The notes under the pieces are model-generated. The model did no database searches. It was not told the DNA's origin and was given only the letters and a program-made list of their open reading frames with translations. A program made the position numbers and the translations under genes. 64,000 nucleotides of DNA from Nonomuraea angiospora (GTDB lineage: Bacteria > Actinomycetota > Actinomycetes > Streptosporangiales > Streptosporangiaceae), in assembly GCF_014873145.1 (NCBI RefSeq), contig NZ_JADBEK010000001.1:7068001-7132000 (forward strand), given 5' to 3'. Below are positions 16,985 through 26,265 of the stretch, in pieces. Every line of letters begins with the position of its first letter. The first letter of the stretch is position 1.

Positions 16985-18613
16985 GTGCAGCACACCACAC
17001 GCTGGAGGACCGCCATCGGAGCGGCTGGCCTCGCCTCCCTCCTTGCATCCACCCTCCTGGCCGCTCCCGCGAACGCGAGCGACAATGACGGCGCCGGACC
17101 GAACCTGCTGGTGAACCCTGGCTTCGAATCCGGCGCCGCCGGATGGCAGAACACCGGGACCGCCGGTGCCGCGGCCGTGGTGAAGGGCCGCGCCTATCGC
17201 GGCAAGAACGCCGTGGTCCATCAGGCGGCTTCCGCCTGGACGGCCACCACCACCCAGACTCTCACCGGCCTGGCCCGCGGCACCTACACCTTCACCGCCT
17301 GGTACAGGAACACCGGCCTCACCACCGCCGCGATCCAGGCTTCCGGCTGCGGCGACACCGCTCAGAGCCTGGACCTGCCCACCGCAGCCACGTGGACGCG
17401 GGCCACGCTTGCCGTCAGCGTCCTGTCCGACTCCGACTCCTGCACCGTCGGGATCACCTCCAGCTCCGAGACCGGATCCCTGACCGTCGACGAGTTCGCC
17501 TTCACCCGCAACGTCCCCGGCCGCGGCGGCGACATGCCCGTCGGCGGCGATATCACCTACCGGCGGCTGAACGCCGCCGTCGGCGTGCAGTACGCCGACG
17601 CCTACGGCCGCGTCCAGGATGTCCTGGACATCCTGAAGCGCAAGGACTTCAACCTCGCCCGCATCCGGGTCTACAACCAGCCAGGCACCCCCGTCGTCTA
17701 CAACGGCGTTCCTTACAACGGCGTCCAGCCCGGTTACCAGAACCTCGACGACGCCGTCGAGAACGCCAAGGCCGCCAAGAAGGCCGGCATGAAGATCTTC
17801 TTCTCGCTGCACTACAGCGACTGGTGGACCAACCCCGGCATCCAGACCCGCCCCGCCGCCTGGGCCGGATACGACCAGGCCCAGCTGGAACAGGCCGTCT
17901 ACGACTTCACCGTGCACTCCCTCACGCGGTTGAGGAAGGAAGCCGGGGTCCGGCCCGAGTTCATGTCCCTGGGCAACGAGATCAACAACCTGCTCCTGGA
18001 GACCGACCGGTTCAACGACCCCGCCGCCTACTATGCGCTGCTGAACAAGGCCGCGGCCGCCGTCCGCGCCACCTCACCCAAAACCAAAATCGTCATGCAC
18101 CTCACCACCCCCGACAAGTGGCTGTACAACGACTGGATCACCAAGGCCAAGACCTACAACCTGGACTACGACCTGATGGGCATCTCCGCCTACCCGTTCT
18201 GGACCAACCAGACCATCGCCACCCTGTCCAACTTCGCCAGCTGGACCAGCGCCCTGGCCGGTAAGAACGTCCTGATCTGCGAGGTCGGCTACCCCTGGAC
18301 CCCGGACGCCCAGGGCGCCAGCGAGCAGACCTACACCGAGCAGCACAACCTCGACCCCGACGGTCCCGAGAACTACGGCGCGACGCCCGAAGGCCAGCTC
18401 ACCTACATGCGCGAGTACTTCCGCGCCATGGACAACACCGGCGTCGTCGAAGGCGTCTCCTACTGGGACCCCATCAGTGTCGACCAAGGTGACGGCCCCG
18501 ACCCCAACGGATGGATCGTCGGCGGCGACGTCGGTGTCGAGGACACCGCCTTCTTCGACTACGGCTTCCCCCACAAGGCGCTCCCCAGCCTGGACGCCTT
18601 CAAGACCTGGTAA
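16985..18613 (+). CDS. secreted GH53 endo-beta-1,4-galactanase with N-terminal carbohydrate-binding module
   Basis: 542 aa from GTG 16985, 6 bases after GGAGG. A Sec signal peptide (RTAIGAAGLASLLASTLLAA then PANAS) is followed by a CBM_4_9/CBM61-like domain (~40-175, PNLLVNPGFESGAAGWQNTG) and the GH53 barrel (~180-540). Catalytic glutamates are E332 (LGNEINN, acid/base) and E433 (ICEVGYPW, nucleophile). It hydrolyses beta-1,4-galactan or arabinogalactan type I outside the cell, feeding galacto-oligosaccharides to the ABC importer and beta-galactosidase downstream. Paralogue of 19952-21553. Ends just before a strong terminator hairpin. Confidence 0.93.
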   Translation: MQHTTRWRTAIGAAGLASLLASTLLAAPANASDNDGAGPNLLVNPGFESGAAGWQNTGTAGAAAVVKGRAYRGKNAVVHQAASAWTATTTQTLTGLARGTYTFTAWYRNTGLTTAAIQASGCGDTAQSLDLPTAATWTRATLAVSVLSDSDSCTVGITSSSETGSLTVDEFAFTRNVPGRGGDMPVGGDITYRRLNAAVGVQYADAYGRVQDVLDILKRKDFNLARIRVYNQPGTPVVYNGVPYNGVQPGYQNLDDAVENAKAAKKAGMKIFFSLHYSDWWTNPGIQTRPAAWAGYDQAQLEQAVYDFTVHSLTRLRKEAGVRPEFMSLGNEINNLLLETDRFNDPAAYYALLNKAAAAVRATSPKTKIVMHLTTPDKWLYNDWITKAKTYNLDYDLMGISAYPFWTNQTIATLSNFASWTSALAGKNVLICEVGYPWTPDAQGASEQTYTEQHNLDPDGPENYGATPEGQLTYMREYFRAMDNTGVVEGVSYWDPISVDQGDGPDPNGWIVGGDVGVEDTAFFDYGFPHKALPSLDAFKTW

Positions 18614-18633
18614 CCCCGCCATGCACGTCCTGT

Positions 18634-18660
18634 CCGGTCTCTCATCTCTGAAGAGACCGG
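18634..18660. terminator. bidirectional terminator, galactanase 1 / galM
   Basis: CCGGTCTCT (18634-18642) and AGAGACCGG (18652-18660) form a perfect 9-bp stem with a 9-nt loop between convergent genes. Confidence 0.7.
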
Positions 18661-18678
18661 GCCGGACCCGTCACGGAT

Positions 18679-19725
18679 CTACGGGCCGTCAAGACGGTCG
18701 CCGTCAGGCCGGCGGCGAGCGGAGAATTGGTAGGTCGTCGTGGAGAAGTAGGTCTCCCCGGGCCGCAGCACCGTCGTAGGGAACTCCGGCTGATTGGGGG
18801 CGTCGAGGTGACGCTGGGTTTCCAGGCAGACGCCCGCGCCGCAGGGATAGGGGCGGCCCGAAGTTCCCCGGACGGTCCCGTCCAGCAGGTAGGCGCTGTA
18901 CAGGTGGACCGTGGGTTCGGTGGTGGTGACCTCCATCGAGCGTCCCGAGGCCGGGTCACGCAGGGCTATCGACCCGGTCAGGAGGTAGGAGTGGTTGTAG
19001 CCTTCGCCGAGCCCCGGGTCGCTGAACGGTGGGCCGATCGGCCGTAGCGTCCTCAAGTCCAGAATCGTGCCCGCGACGGGCGCCGGCGCGCCGGTGGGAA
19101 TGAGGTCGGCGTCGGTCGGCAGGTAGTGGTCGGCGTCGATGCGCAGCAGGTGGTCGTTCACCGGGCCGGTGCCTTCACCGGACAGGTTGAAGTAGCTGTG
19201 GTTGGTGAGATTGATGATCGTGGGCGCGTCGGTCGTGGCCTCGTAGGTGATCGTCAGGGAGTTCCCGTTGAGGACGTAGGTGATCCAGGCGCGGAGGTCA
19301 CCGGGGTAGCCCTCCTCCCCGTCCGGACTGGTCCGGGTGAGGGTCAGGGAATCGGCAGTAGCGGTCGCCGCCACCCACAGCCGCCGGTCGAACCCCTTTC
19401 TGCCGCCGTGGATGGAGGTCGTGCCGCTGTTGACCGGCAGCCGGTACTCCCGCCCGTCGAGGGTGAAGCGCCCGCCGGCGATCCGGTTGGCGAAACGACC
19501 GATGACCGCGCCGAAGTAGGCGTCGCCGTTGAGGTATCCGTCCAGATCCGGGTAGCCGAGGACCACGTTGGCCTCCTGCCCGTCGCCACCGGGTACCTCC
19601 AAGGTCTGGAGGACACCGCCGTAGGTGAGAATCCGGGCGCGCAGGCCGGTCGTGCTCTGCAGGGTGTAGCGGTGCACCAGCCGCCCCGAGGGCAGGGTGC
19701 CGAAGACCTCGCTCACGAGAGTCAT
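18679..19725 (-). CDS. galM: aldose 1-epimerase (galactose mutarotase)
   Basis: 348 aa. Family motifs: NVVLGYPDLDGYLNGDAYFG, GAVIGRFANRIAGGRF, TSIHGGRKGFDRRLW, the catalytic-His strand NLTNHSYFNLSG, and GVCLETQRHLDAPNQPEFPT. It interconverts beta- and alpha-galactose after hydrolysis. ATG 19725 has GGAAGGG almost touching it; GTG 19716 (VSEVFG) has better spacing and may be the true start. It diverges from galactanase 2 and lies inside the galactan locus. Confidence 0.92.
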   Translation of the reverse strand: MTLVSEVFGTLPSGRLVHRYTLQSTTGLRARILTYGGVLQTLEVPGGDGQEANVVLGYPDLDGYLNGDAYFGAVIGRFANRIAGGRFTLDGREYRLPVNSGTTSIHGGRKGFDRRLWVAATATADSLTLTRTSPDGEEGYPGDLRAWITYVLNGNSLTITYEATTDAPTIINLTNHSYFNLSGEGTGPVNDHLLRIDADHYLPTDADLIPTGAPAPVAGTILDLRTLRPIGPPFSDPGLGEGYNHSYLLTGSIALRDPASGRSMEVTTTEPTVHLYSAYLLDGTVRGTSGRPYPCGAGVCLETQRHLDAPNQPEFPTTVLRPGETYFSTTTYQFSARRRPDGDRLDGP

Positions 19726-19816
19726 CCCTTCCAGTGCGGCCCTCCGCCGCCCTGAAACGGTTGAGGTCTGCGAGGGCACAGACCAAGTGGCCCGTCGAAG
19801 CCGGCGACGAGGACAA

Positions 19817-19951
19817 ATATTACTAGAATATTGACTAATACTACCAATCTGGTTAATTCTCGTATCCGGATCACGACGATTCGGCAGCCGGCGCCCGGCT
19901 GTCTCACCCCCCGTGCGCTCATCCCGCGCACCGTCATTCGGAGGCGATCCC
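19817..19951 (+). promoter_or_regulatory. promoter and structured leader of galactanase 2
   Basis: Near copy of the 16851 region: same TACTAGAATA / TTGACTAATACTACC block (19817-19847), -35 TTGACT (19831-19836), -10-like TTAATT (19853-19858). Stems CAGCCGG/CCGGCTG (19885-19891, 19895-19901) and GTGCGC/GCGCAC (19913-19918, 19926-19931) keep pairing although loops and stem bases differ from copy 1. TCCGGA near 19865-19870 can pair with TTCGGA just before the SD GGAGG (19940-19944). Confidence 0.55.
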
Positions 19952-21553
19952 TTGCGTCGACCCCTACGGTGGACGGCCGCCCTCGCCGCGGCCTGCCTCG
20001 CCGCGGCCCTGACGTCCCCGCTCCAGCCCGGCCCGGCGGCCGCCGCCGGGCCGAACCTGCTCGCCAACCCCGGTTTCGAGTCCGGCTCCACCGGCTGGAC
20101 CCACACCGGCACCTCCGGAGCGGCCTTCGTCCAGACCTCCAGCCCGCACTCCGGCACCTCCAATCTGGCCCACTACTCCGGCTCCGCCTGGACGGCGAAC
20201 ACCGTCCAGACCGTGACCGGGCTGACCAAGGGCACCTACACCTTCACCGCCTGGACCAGGAACTGGGGCGTCACCGGCGCCGGCCTGCAGGCATACAACT
20301 GCGGCGACGCCACCCAGAGCCTCGACCTGCCCGTCAGCTCGACCTGGGTCAAGGTCAGCCTGGCCGTGAGCGTGCTGTCCACCTCCTGCACTGTCGGCAT
20401 CTGGTCGAACTCCAGCACCTCCTCGCTGGTCGCCGACGACTTCTCCTTCACCAGGATCACCCCCGGTAACGGCGGCACGATGCCGGTCGGCGGTGACATC
20501 ACCTATCGCCGCCTCAACGCCGCCGTCGGCGCCCGGTACGCCGACGCGAACGGCAACGTGAAGGACGTCCTGGACGTCCTGGCGCCGAAGGGCTTCAACC
20601 TCGCCCGCATCCGCATCTACAACCAGCCCGGCAACCCCGTCACCTACAACGGCGCCACCTACCGGCTCCAGTCCGGATACCAGGACCTCGCCGACGCCGT
20701 CCAGAACGCCAAAGCCGCCAAGGCCCGCGGCATGAAGACCTTCATCTCACTGCACTACAGCGACTTCTGGACCAACCCGGGCCTGCAGGCCCGGCCGGCC
20801 GCCTGGGCCGGATACAACCAGACTCAGCTGGAGAACGCCGTCTACGCCTTCACCGTCGGCGCCCTCACCCAGCTCAAGGCGAACGGCGTCACGCCCGAGT
20901 ACGTCTCGATCGGCAATGAGATCAACAACCTGCTGCTGGAGGTCGACCGCTTCACCAGCCCTGCCAATTACTACCGGCTGCTGAAGAGCGCCTCGGCCGC
21001 CGTCCGCGCCACCTCCCCGACCAGCAAGATCGCCATCCACCTCACCACGCCGGACAAGTGGCTGTACAGCGACTGGGTCGCCGGCGCCGTGACCAACGGC
21101 CTGGACTACGACGTCCTCGGCGTCTCGGCCTACCCGTTCTGGACGAACATGTCGATCGCGTCACTGGTCAACTTCGCCTCTTGGGCCAACGCGATGAGCG
21201 GCAAGCGGATCATGATCTGTGAGGTCGGCCATCCTTGGACCCTCACCGCCCGGGGCGCCGGCGAGCAGACCTTGATCCAGGGGAACGGCCTGGACGCGGA
21301 CGGCCCCGAGAACTACGGCGCCACCCCCACGGGCCAGCTCACCTACATGCGCGAGTACCTGCGCGCCATGTCCGACACTGGCAAGGTCGACGCCGTCTCC
21401 TACTGGGACCCCATCAGCGTCGACCTCGCCAACGGCGCCGACCCCAACGGCTGGGTCGTCGGCGGCGACAACGAGGTCGAGGACACCTCCTTCTTCGACT
21501 ACGGCTCCCCGTCCAAGGCGCTCCCCGGCCTCGGCGCCTTCAACACCTGGTAG
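19952..21553 (+). CDS. secreted GH53 endo-beta-1,4-galactanase, second paralogue
   Basis: 533 aa. TTG 19952 lies 7 bases after GGAGG. Signal peptide (PLRWTAALAAACLAAALTSP), CBM-like domain (~37-165, PNLLANPGFESGSTGWTHTG) and GH53 barrel with E323 (IGNEINN) and E424 (ICEVGHPW). Sequence follows the first galactanase closely across both domains and the leader, so the pair arose by tandem duplication, with galM now between them in the opposite direction. The two may differ in chain-length preference or in release of short products. Confidence 0.93.
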   Translation: MRRPLRWTAALAAACLAAALTSPLQPGPAAAAGPNLLANPGFESGSTGWTHTGTSGAAFVQTSSPHSGTSNLAHYSGSAWTANTVQTVTGLTKGTYTFTAWTRNWGVTGAGLQAYNCGDATQSLDLPVSSTWVKVSLAVSVLSTSCTVGIWSNSSTSSLVADDFSFTRITPGNGGTMPVGGDITYRRLNAAVGARYADANGNVKDVLDVLAPKGFNLARIRIYNQPGNPVTYNGATYRLQSGYQDLADAVQNAKAAKARGMKTFISLHYSDFWTNPGLQARPAAWAGYNQTQLENAVYAFTVGALTQLKANGVTPEYVSIGNEINNLLLEVDRFTSPANYYRLLKSASAAVRATSPTSKIAIHLTTPDKWLYSDWVAGAVTNGLDYDVLGVSAYPFWTNMSIASLVNFASWANAMSGKRIMICEVGHPWTLTARGAGEQTLIQGNGLDADGPENYGATPTGQLTYMREYLRAMSDTGKVDAVSYWDPISVDLANGADPNGWVVGGDNEVEDTSFFDYGSPSKALPGLGAFNTW

Positions 21554-21570
21554 ACCTCTCCGACACGCGA

Positions 21571-21593
21571 CCCGCCCCGGCGCCCGGGGCGGG
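21571..21593. terminator. terminator after galactanase 2
   Basis: CCCGCCCCGG (21571-21580) and CCGGGGCGGG (21584-21593) form a perfect 10-bp stem with a 3-nt loop, 18 bases after the stop codon. No T-run follows, as is usual in actinomycetes. Confidence 0.7.
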
Positions 21594-22476
21594 CGCACCA
21601 CGTTTCGGCCGAGGAAACCCCCATGTTCGTCGATCTGCCCCTCGACCGGCGCGGCGGCCGTCACGACGGCCAGCGGGTCGTCGAGGACGCGTGAGCGCAC
21701 CGGGTGGACGCGCCCTGCAGCACCCGAGTGTCACCGAGCCGCGAGACGACGAGCGCGTCGTCGGCCACATGGCGTGCTCCTGGAAGGCGGCCGTCGCCGC
21801 GGGCATCACCCAGGTGCTCAACCGGGCGAGGTAGCCGCACCTCCGCATCGTTCTGGGGGACGCACCTGCGCTCCCAGGGAATCGAGGTCGTCCTCTCTGC
21901 GCGGGCTGGACGAATACCCTACCCGTCGATCCGCTCTCGCGTTTTCGCGCAGGCGCTGTACGACCACCGCGCGCTCACGATGCCGGCCGCCTTCGACGCC
22001 GCCACGGCGCGGAACCTGATCGACACGGATCGGAAGGGCTGCCCGCTCCGATTCGACTCGTTCACCCTCGACCCCCAGCACTACCTCGCAGTCCGCGAGG
22101 AGGCCAACCGGCAGCTCGCGCACGCGCGCTCCTGAACGTACCCTGGGCCGACTCATGCTCCACGGCCGGCTGACCCGCAACTACGAAACACGGCCAGACC
22201 CCGCCGCAGCCATGGGCTTCACGGACACATGAATACCGGCCTAGTCGAGCACGGATGGATGGGCCGCACCGAGGACCGCGACGTGGCGTTCGTGCGGTTG
22301 CCGACCTCACCGGGCTTGCGCCGGGCAGTGCCCTACACGTAACCCGCACCACGGCCCTGAGATCGACTCTGTGGATCATCGTGCACCGGCCGGCAGCCCA
22401 CTCGAACTAGTAGTATTTTTTTCTCATAGTCATAGTACTGTGCAGCCGTTGTGCGGCTTGAAGGAAAGGTGCAGCT
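21594..22476. other. degenerate stretch and beta-galactosidase promoter region
   Basis: No gene I can support. A short start-like frame at 21623 (MFVDLPLDRRGG) and a frame ending at 22135 (ALYDHRALTMPAAFDAATAR...) may be gene stubs of unknown origin. The last 75 bases hold an A+T-rich promoter zone with AACTAGTAGTA (22405-22415) and CATAGTACT (22431-22439), similar to the ACTAG boxes of the galactanase promoters, then SD AAGGAAAGG (22461-22469). Confidence 0.4.
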
Positions 22477-24827
22477 GTGCGACGACTCGACATCCCGAAT
22501 CAGATTCCACCGCTGGTGGAAGGCCATTTGCGGCTGGGCGATCTCCCCCACCAGTCCGACGCGATCACCGTGAACTCCCGGTACCTGAGCCGCAGGGGCG
22601 AACCGTGGTTCCCAATCATGGGAGAGTTCCACTACGGCCGCTACCCGGCGGACGAGTGGCGGGAAGAGTTGCTGAAGGTGCGGGCGGGCGGGGTGACGGT
22701 GGTCGCCACGTACGTCTTCTGGAACCTGCACGAGGAGCGGCGCGGCGTCTTCGACTGGAGCGGCGACCGCGACCTGCGCCGTTTCGTGACTGCCTGTGCC
22801 GAGCTGGGACTCGACGTGGTGGTGCGGATCGGGCCGTGGGGGCACGGGGAGTCGCGTAACGGCGGCTTCCCCGACTGGGTGCTGGCGGCTGGCTGCGTGC
22901 CGCGTACCGACGATCCCCGCTACATCGAGCTGGTCTGGCCGTTGTTCGAGCAGATCGGCGGGCAGTTGTCCGGCCTGACCCGCAAGCACGGCGGTCCGGT
23001 GGTGGCGGTGCAGGTGGAGAACGAGCTGTACGACCAGCCGGGCCATCTCGTCACGCTGAAGCGCATCGCCCAGGCGGCGGGCATCGACGCGCCGCTGTGG
23101 ACGGCGACCGGGTGGGGGCACGCGCGGTTGCCGCCGGACGAGGTGATCCCGCTGTTCGGCGGCTACCCGGAGGCCGCGTGGGACACCGCCCATGACGGAT
23201 GGCCGCAGCAGAGCCGGGCCCACTACTTCTTCGGCCCCGGCCGGGACGACGACTCCATCGGCGCGGACCTGCGTACGACCGAGGTGACCGGCTCGGACGA
23301 GAGCCATCTGGCCCGCTACCCGTTCGCCACCTGCGAGCTGGGCGGCGGGATGTACACCTCCTACCACCGCCGGCCGGTCATCGAGGCGACCGACATCGCC
23401 GCGCTGGGGCTGGTGAAGCTGGCAGCGGGTCGGTGTGGCAGGGCTACTACATGTACCACGGGGCGTCCCAGAAGATCGGCGCGCTGTCCACGCTGCAGGA
23501 GTCGCACGCGACCGGCTACCCGAACGACTGTCCGATGATCAGCTACGACTTCCAGGCGCCGCTGGGCGAGTACGGCCAGTTCCGTGAGTCGTTCCGCCAT
23601 CTGCGGTTGCAGCATCTGTGGCTGGCCGCCGACGGGCCCGACCTGGCCACCATGACGCTGACGATGCCGCTGGACGCCCCCGGCGACACGGCCGACCGGG
23701 AGACGCTGCGCTGGTGCGTGCGCTCTGACGGCCGTTCGGGATTCCTGTTCGTCAACAACCACCAGCCGGTCGAGACCCTGCCCGCCCACGAGGAGGTACG
23801 GTTCGCGGTCGAGCTGGGCGGGCGCGAGCTGGCGGTGCCGCGCGAGCCGGTGACGGTGCCGTCCGGGGCGTACTTCGTCTGGCCGCTCGCCCGCCCGGTC
23901 GGCGGCAGCCTGCTGCTGACGGCCACCGCGCAGCCCATGGGGGTGCTGGACGCCGACGAGCCGGTGCACGTCTTCTGCCGGACGGCCGGCATCCCGGTGG
24001 AGCTCGTCTTCGACGCCGCCACCGTCACCGAGGTCGAGGGGCCCGCGACGGTGGAGCGCGACGGCGACCGCCTCGTGATCACCAACCTCGCGCCGGGCAC
24101 CGGTTGCCTGCTGCGGGTGCGCGACGCGGCCGGCGCCCGCGCGGCCGTCCTGGTACTGGACGCCGCCCAGGCTCTGACCGCCGCCCAGGGGCGGCTGTGG
24201 GGAGCCGACCGGCTGGTGCTGAGCGAGCGGCCCGTGGTGATCGAGGAAGGCCGCCTGGTCGTCTACGGCCAGGACTCCTCCGACGTACGGATCTTCCCCG
24301 CCCCGGCCTCCGCGACGGGCACCGACGGCGTGTTCGGCCTGCTGCCGGCGCCCGCCTTCGGCGGTCAGGCGCCCGAGGCGAAGGTCGAGGAGGTCAGGCA
24401 GGCGGGCCCGGCGCGGCAACCGGTGATCGATCCCGCGTCCGGACGGGCCTCCGCGCCCACCGACGCCGACTTCGACCAGGCCGCCGTGTACCGCGTCGCC
24501 GTTCCCCCGGAGGCTTTCACGGGCGAGGAGGAGGTGCTGCTGCGGCTGGACTGGACCGGCGACGTGGGCCGCGCCTACATCGGCGGGCGGCTGGTGGCCG
24601 ACCAGTTCTGGTACGGCCCGGCCTGGGAGATCGGGCTGCGCCGCTTCCGCGAGGAGGTCCTGGAGCACGGACTCGAGCTGCGGCTGCTGCCGCTGAGCGA
24701 GGACGCCCCCGTGTTCATCCCCCCCGGGGCGCGGCCGACCGCCTATCCCGGCGGCTCCGTCCTGGAACTGCGCTCGGTCACCCTCATCCCGGTGCCCCGC
24801 ACTGTGGTCATCGAGGAGGAGCGATGA
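22477..24827 (+). pseudogene. GH35 beta-galactosidase, split by one frameshift
   Basis: Starts at GTG 22477 with a good SD. The N-terminal barrel is intact to about residue 314: GEFHYGRYPADEW, acid/base E183 (VQVENELY) and nucleophile E287 (TCELGGGMY). Near 23421-23440 the frame shifts: ALGLVKLAAGR should run on as a Ser-rich turn into VWQGYYMYHGASQKIGAL, which is one base out of register, consistent with one lost base. The remaining ~465 residues (beta domains, SGFLFVNNHQP, FWYGPAWEIGLRRF) are intact to 24827. The rest of the operon follows with ATGA overlap, so either a recent mutation or a base-calling error. Role: removes galactose from beta-galacto-oligosaccharides in the cytoplasm (no signal peptide). 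Confidence 0.85.
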
Positions 24828-25462
24828 CGACACTGGACGAGGCGCTGGCCGCTCTACCGGTCATCGCCATCATTAGAGCCGCCGACTCCCGCCACCTTAA
24901 CGCCGTGCTGGAGACCCTTGCCGATGCCGGGGTCCGCGCGATGGAGGTCACCATGACGACTCCCGGCGCGGCCGAGGCCATCCGATGGGCGACCGGGGGC
25001 GGACTCCAGGGAGCGGCGGTCGGGGCGGGCACCGTGCTCGACGCGGCCTCGGCACGCCAGGCCGCGGACGCCGGCGCCGGCTATCTGATCACACCGGCCG
25101 TGCTGCCCGAGGTGATCGAGGAAGGGCGGCGGCTCGGTGTCCCCGTCGTGCCGGGGGCGTTCACGCCGACGGAGATCGTACAGGCGTGGTCGCTAGGGGT
25201 CGCCATGGTCAAGGTCTTTCCGGCGGGCGCGGCGGGCGGCCCCGGCTACGTCAAGGACGTGCGGGCCCCGTTGCCGCAGATCCCGCTGGTGCCGACCGGG
25301 GGCATCCGCATCGAGGACGTGCCCGGCTACCTGCGGGCCGGGGCGCGGGCCGTGGGGATGGGCTCGCCGCTGCTGGGTGACGCCTGCGCGGACGGTGACA
25401 CGGCGGCGCTGGCCGCCCGTGCCGAGCGGCTGGTCGAGATCGCCGAGGACTCGGATGGGTGA
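24824..25462 (+). CDS. 2-dehydro-3-deoxy-6-phosphogalactonate/gluconate aldolase
   Basis: 212 aa class I aldolase of the KDPG/KDPGal family. Schiff-base Lys K130 (MVKVFPAG), catalytic Glu E41 (AMEVTM), phosphate loop VPTGGI and GMGSPL. ATG 24824 overlaps the beta-galactosidase stop and the stop overlaps the kinase start (25455), so it is translationally coupled on both sides. In this setting it should cleave KDPGal to pyruvate and glyceraldehyde 3-phosphate. Sequence alone does not separate KDPG from KDPGal specificity. Confidence 0.9.
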   Translation: MTTLDEALAALPVIAIIRAADSRHLNAVLETLADAGVRAMEVTMTTPGAAEAIRWATGGGLQGAAVGAGTVLDAASARQAADAGAGYLITPAVLPEVIEEGRRLGVPVVPGAFTPTEIVQAWSLGVAMVKVFPAGAAGGPGYVKDVRAPLPQIPLVPTGGIRIEDVPGYLRAGARAVGMGSPLLGDACADGDTAALAARAERLVEIAEDSDG

Positions 25463-26252
25463 GCTGGTCGCCTTGGGCGAGGTGATGGCGGTGACGCGGG
25501 TGTCCGGCATCGGCACGCCGTCCCCCGGTGCCGCGGCCACGCTGTCCTACGCCGGCGCGGAGGCGACCGTCGCGATCGGCGTGGCCAGGCTGGGACACCG
25601 CGCCACCTGGCTGGGGCGGCTCGGCCGGGACGCGGCGGCGGACATGATCCTGACCTCGATGCGGGGCGAGGGCGTCGACGTCTCCCGTACGGTACGCGAC
25701 GGCGACCGGCCCACCGGGCAGCTGACCCGTCACCGGCGAACCGCCGACCGGGTGGTGGTCTCCTACCACCGCAAGGACGGGGCCGGGGCGCGGCTCTCGC
25801 CCGGCGATGTCGCCGCCGAGGCGATCGCCGCGGCGGACGTGCTGCATCTGACGGGCATCACGCCGGCGCTCGGCCCCGGGCCCGCGGCCGCGGTGGAGCG
25901 GGCGCTAGCGGTCGCCGGGCAGGCGGGCGTGCCGGTCAGCTTCGACGTCAACTACCGTGCCCTGCTGTGGCCGCCGGAACAGGCCGGTGAGGTGCTGCGG
26001 CGGCTCGCCGGGCGGGCCGAGGTGGTGTTCGCCGGCCTGGAGGAAGCGCGGCTCGTCGCGCAGAGGGCAGCGGACGTGGACGATCCCGGCGTGCTGGCCC
26101 GGCTGCTGCTGGAGCTGGGGCCGCGCGAGGTGGTCATCAAGCTGGGGCGCGACGGCGCGTACGTCACCGATGGGAACGCGGCGCTGCGGGTGCCCGCCCG
26201 TGAGGTCAGCGAGGTGGATCCGGTCGGGGCGGGTGACGGCGTGGCCCGCTGA
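25455..26252 (+). pseudogene. PfkB-family 2-keto-3-deoxy-galactonate/gluconate kinase, C-terminally truncated
   Basis: 265 codons. Normal start (MGELVALGEVMAVTR), sugar-binding region (SYAGAEATVAIGVARLGHRA), SFDVNYRALLW and KLGRDGAYV. It reaches the catalytic box as DPVGAGD but then reads GVAR and stops, where family members continue with A-F and ~45-55 more residues. The GntR gene from the other strand begins 13 bases later, so a deletion probably joined the two 3' ends. The anion-hole/base motif is present, but the missing helices usually carry ATP-binding contacts; activity is doubtful. Confidence 0.8.
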
Positions 26253-26265
26253 CGTCCGGCCCTGC

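Noticed and set aside
16862..17917. Long minus-strand frame opposite galactanase 1
   Set aside because: Gly/Val/Asp-rich shadow of the GH53 codons; the plus strand has signal peptide, CBM and catalytic residues.
21623..21692. Start of an acetyl-xylan-esterase-like gene (MFVDLPLD)
   Set aside because: Eight residues of similarity only, then a stop; too little to call.
23361..24833. 490-codon minus-strand frame opposite the beta-galactosidase
   Set aside because: Composition is a mirror of the GC-rich coding strand, with no domain; the GH35 reading is clear.
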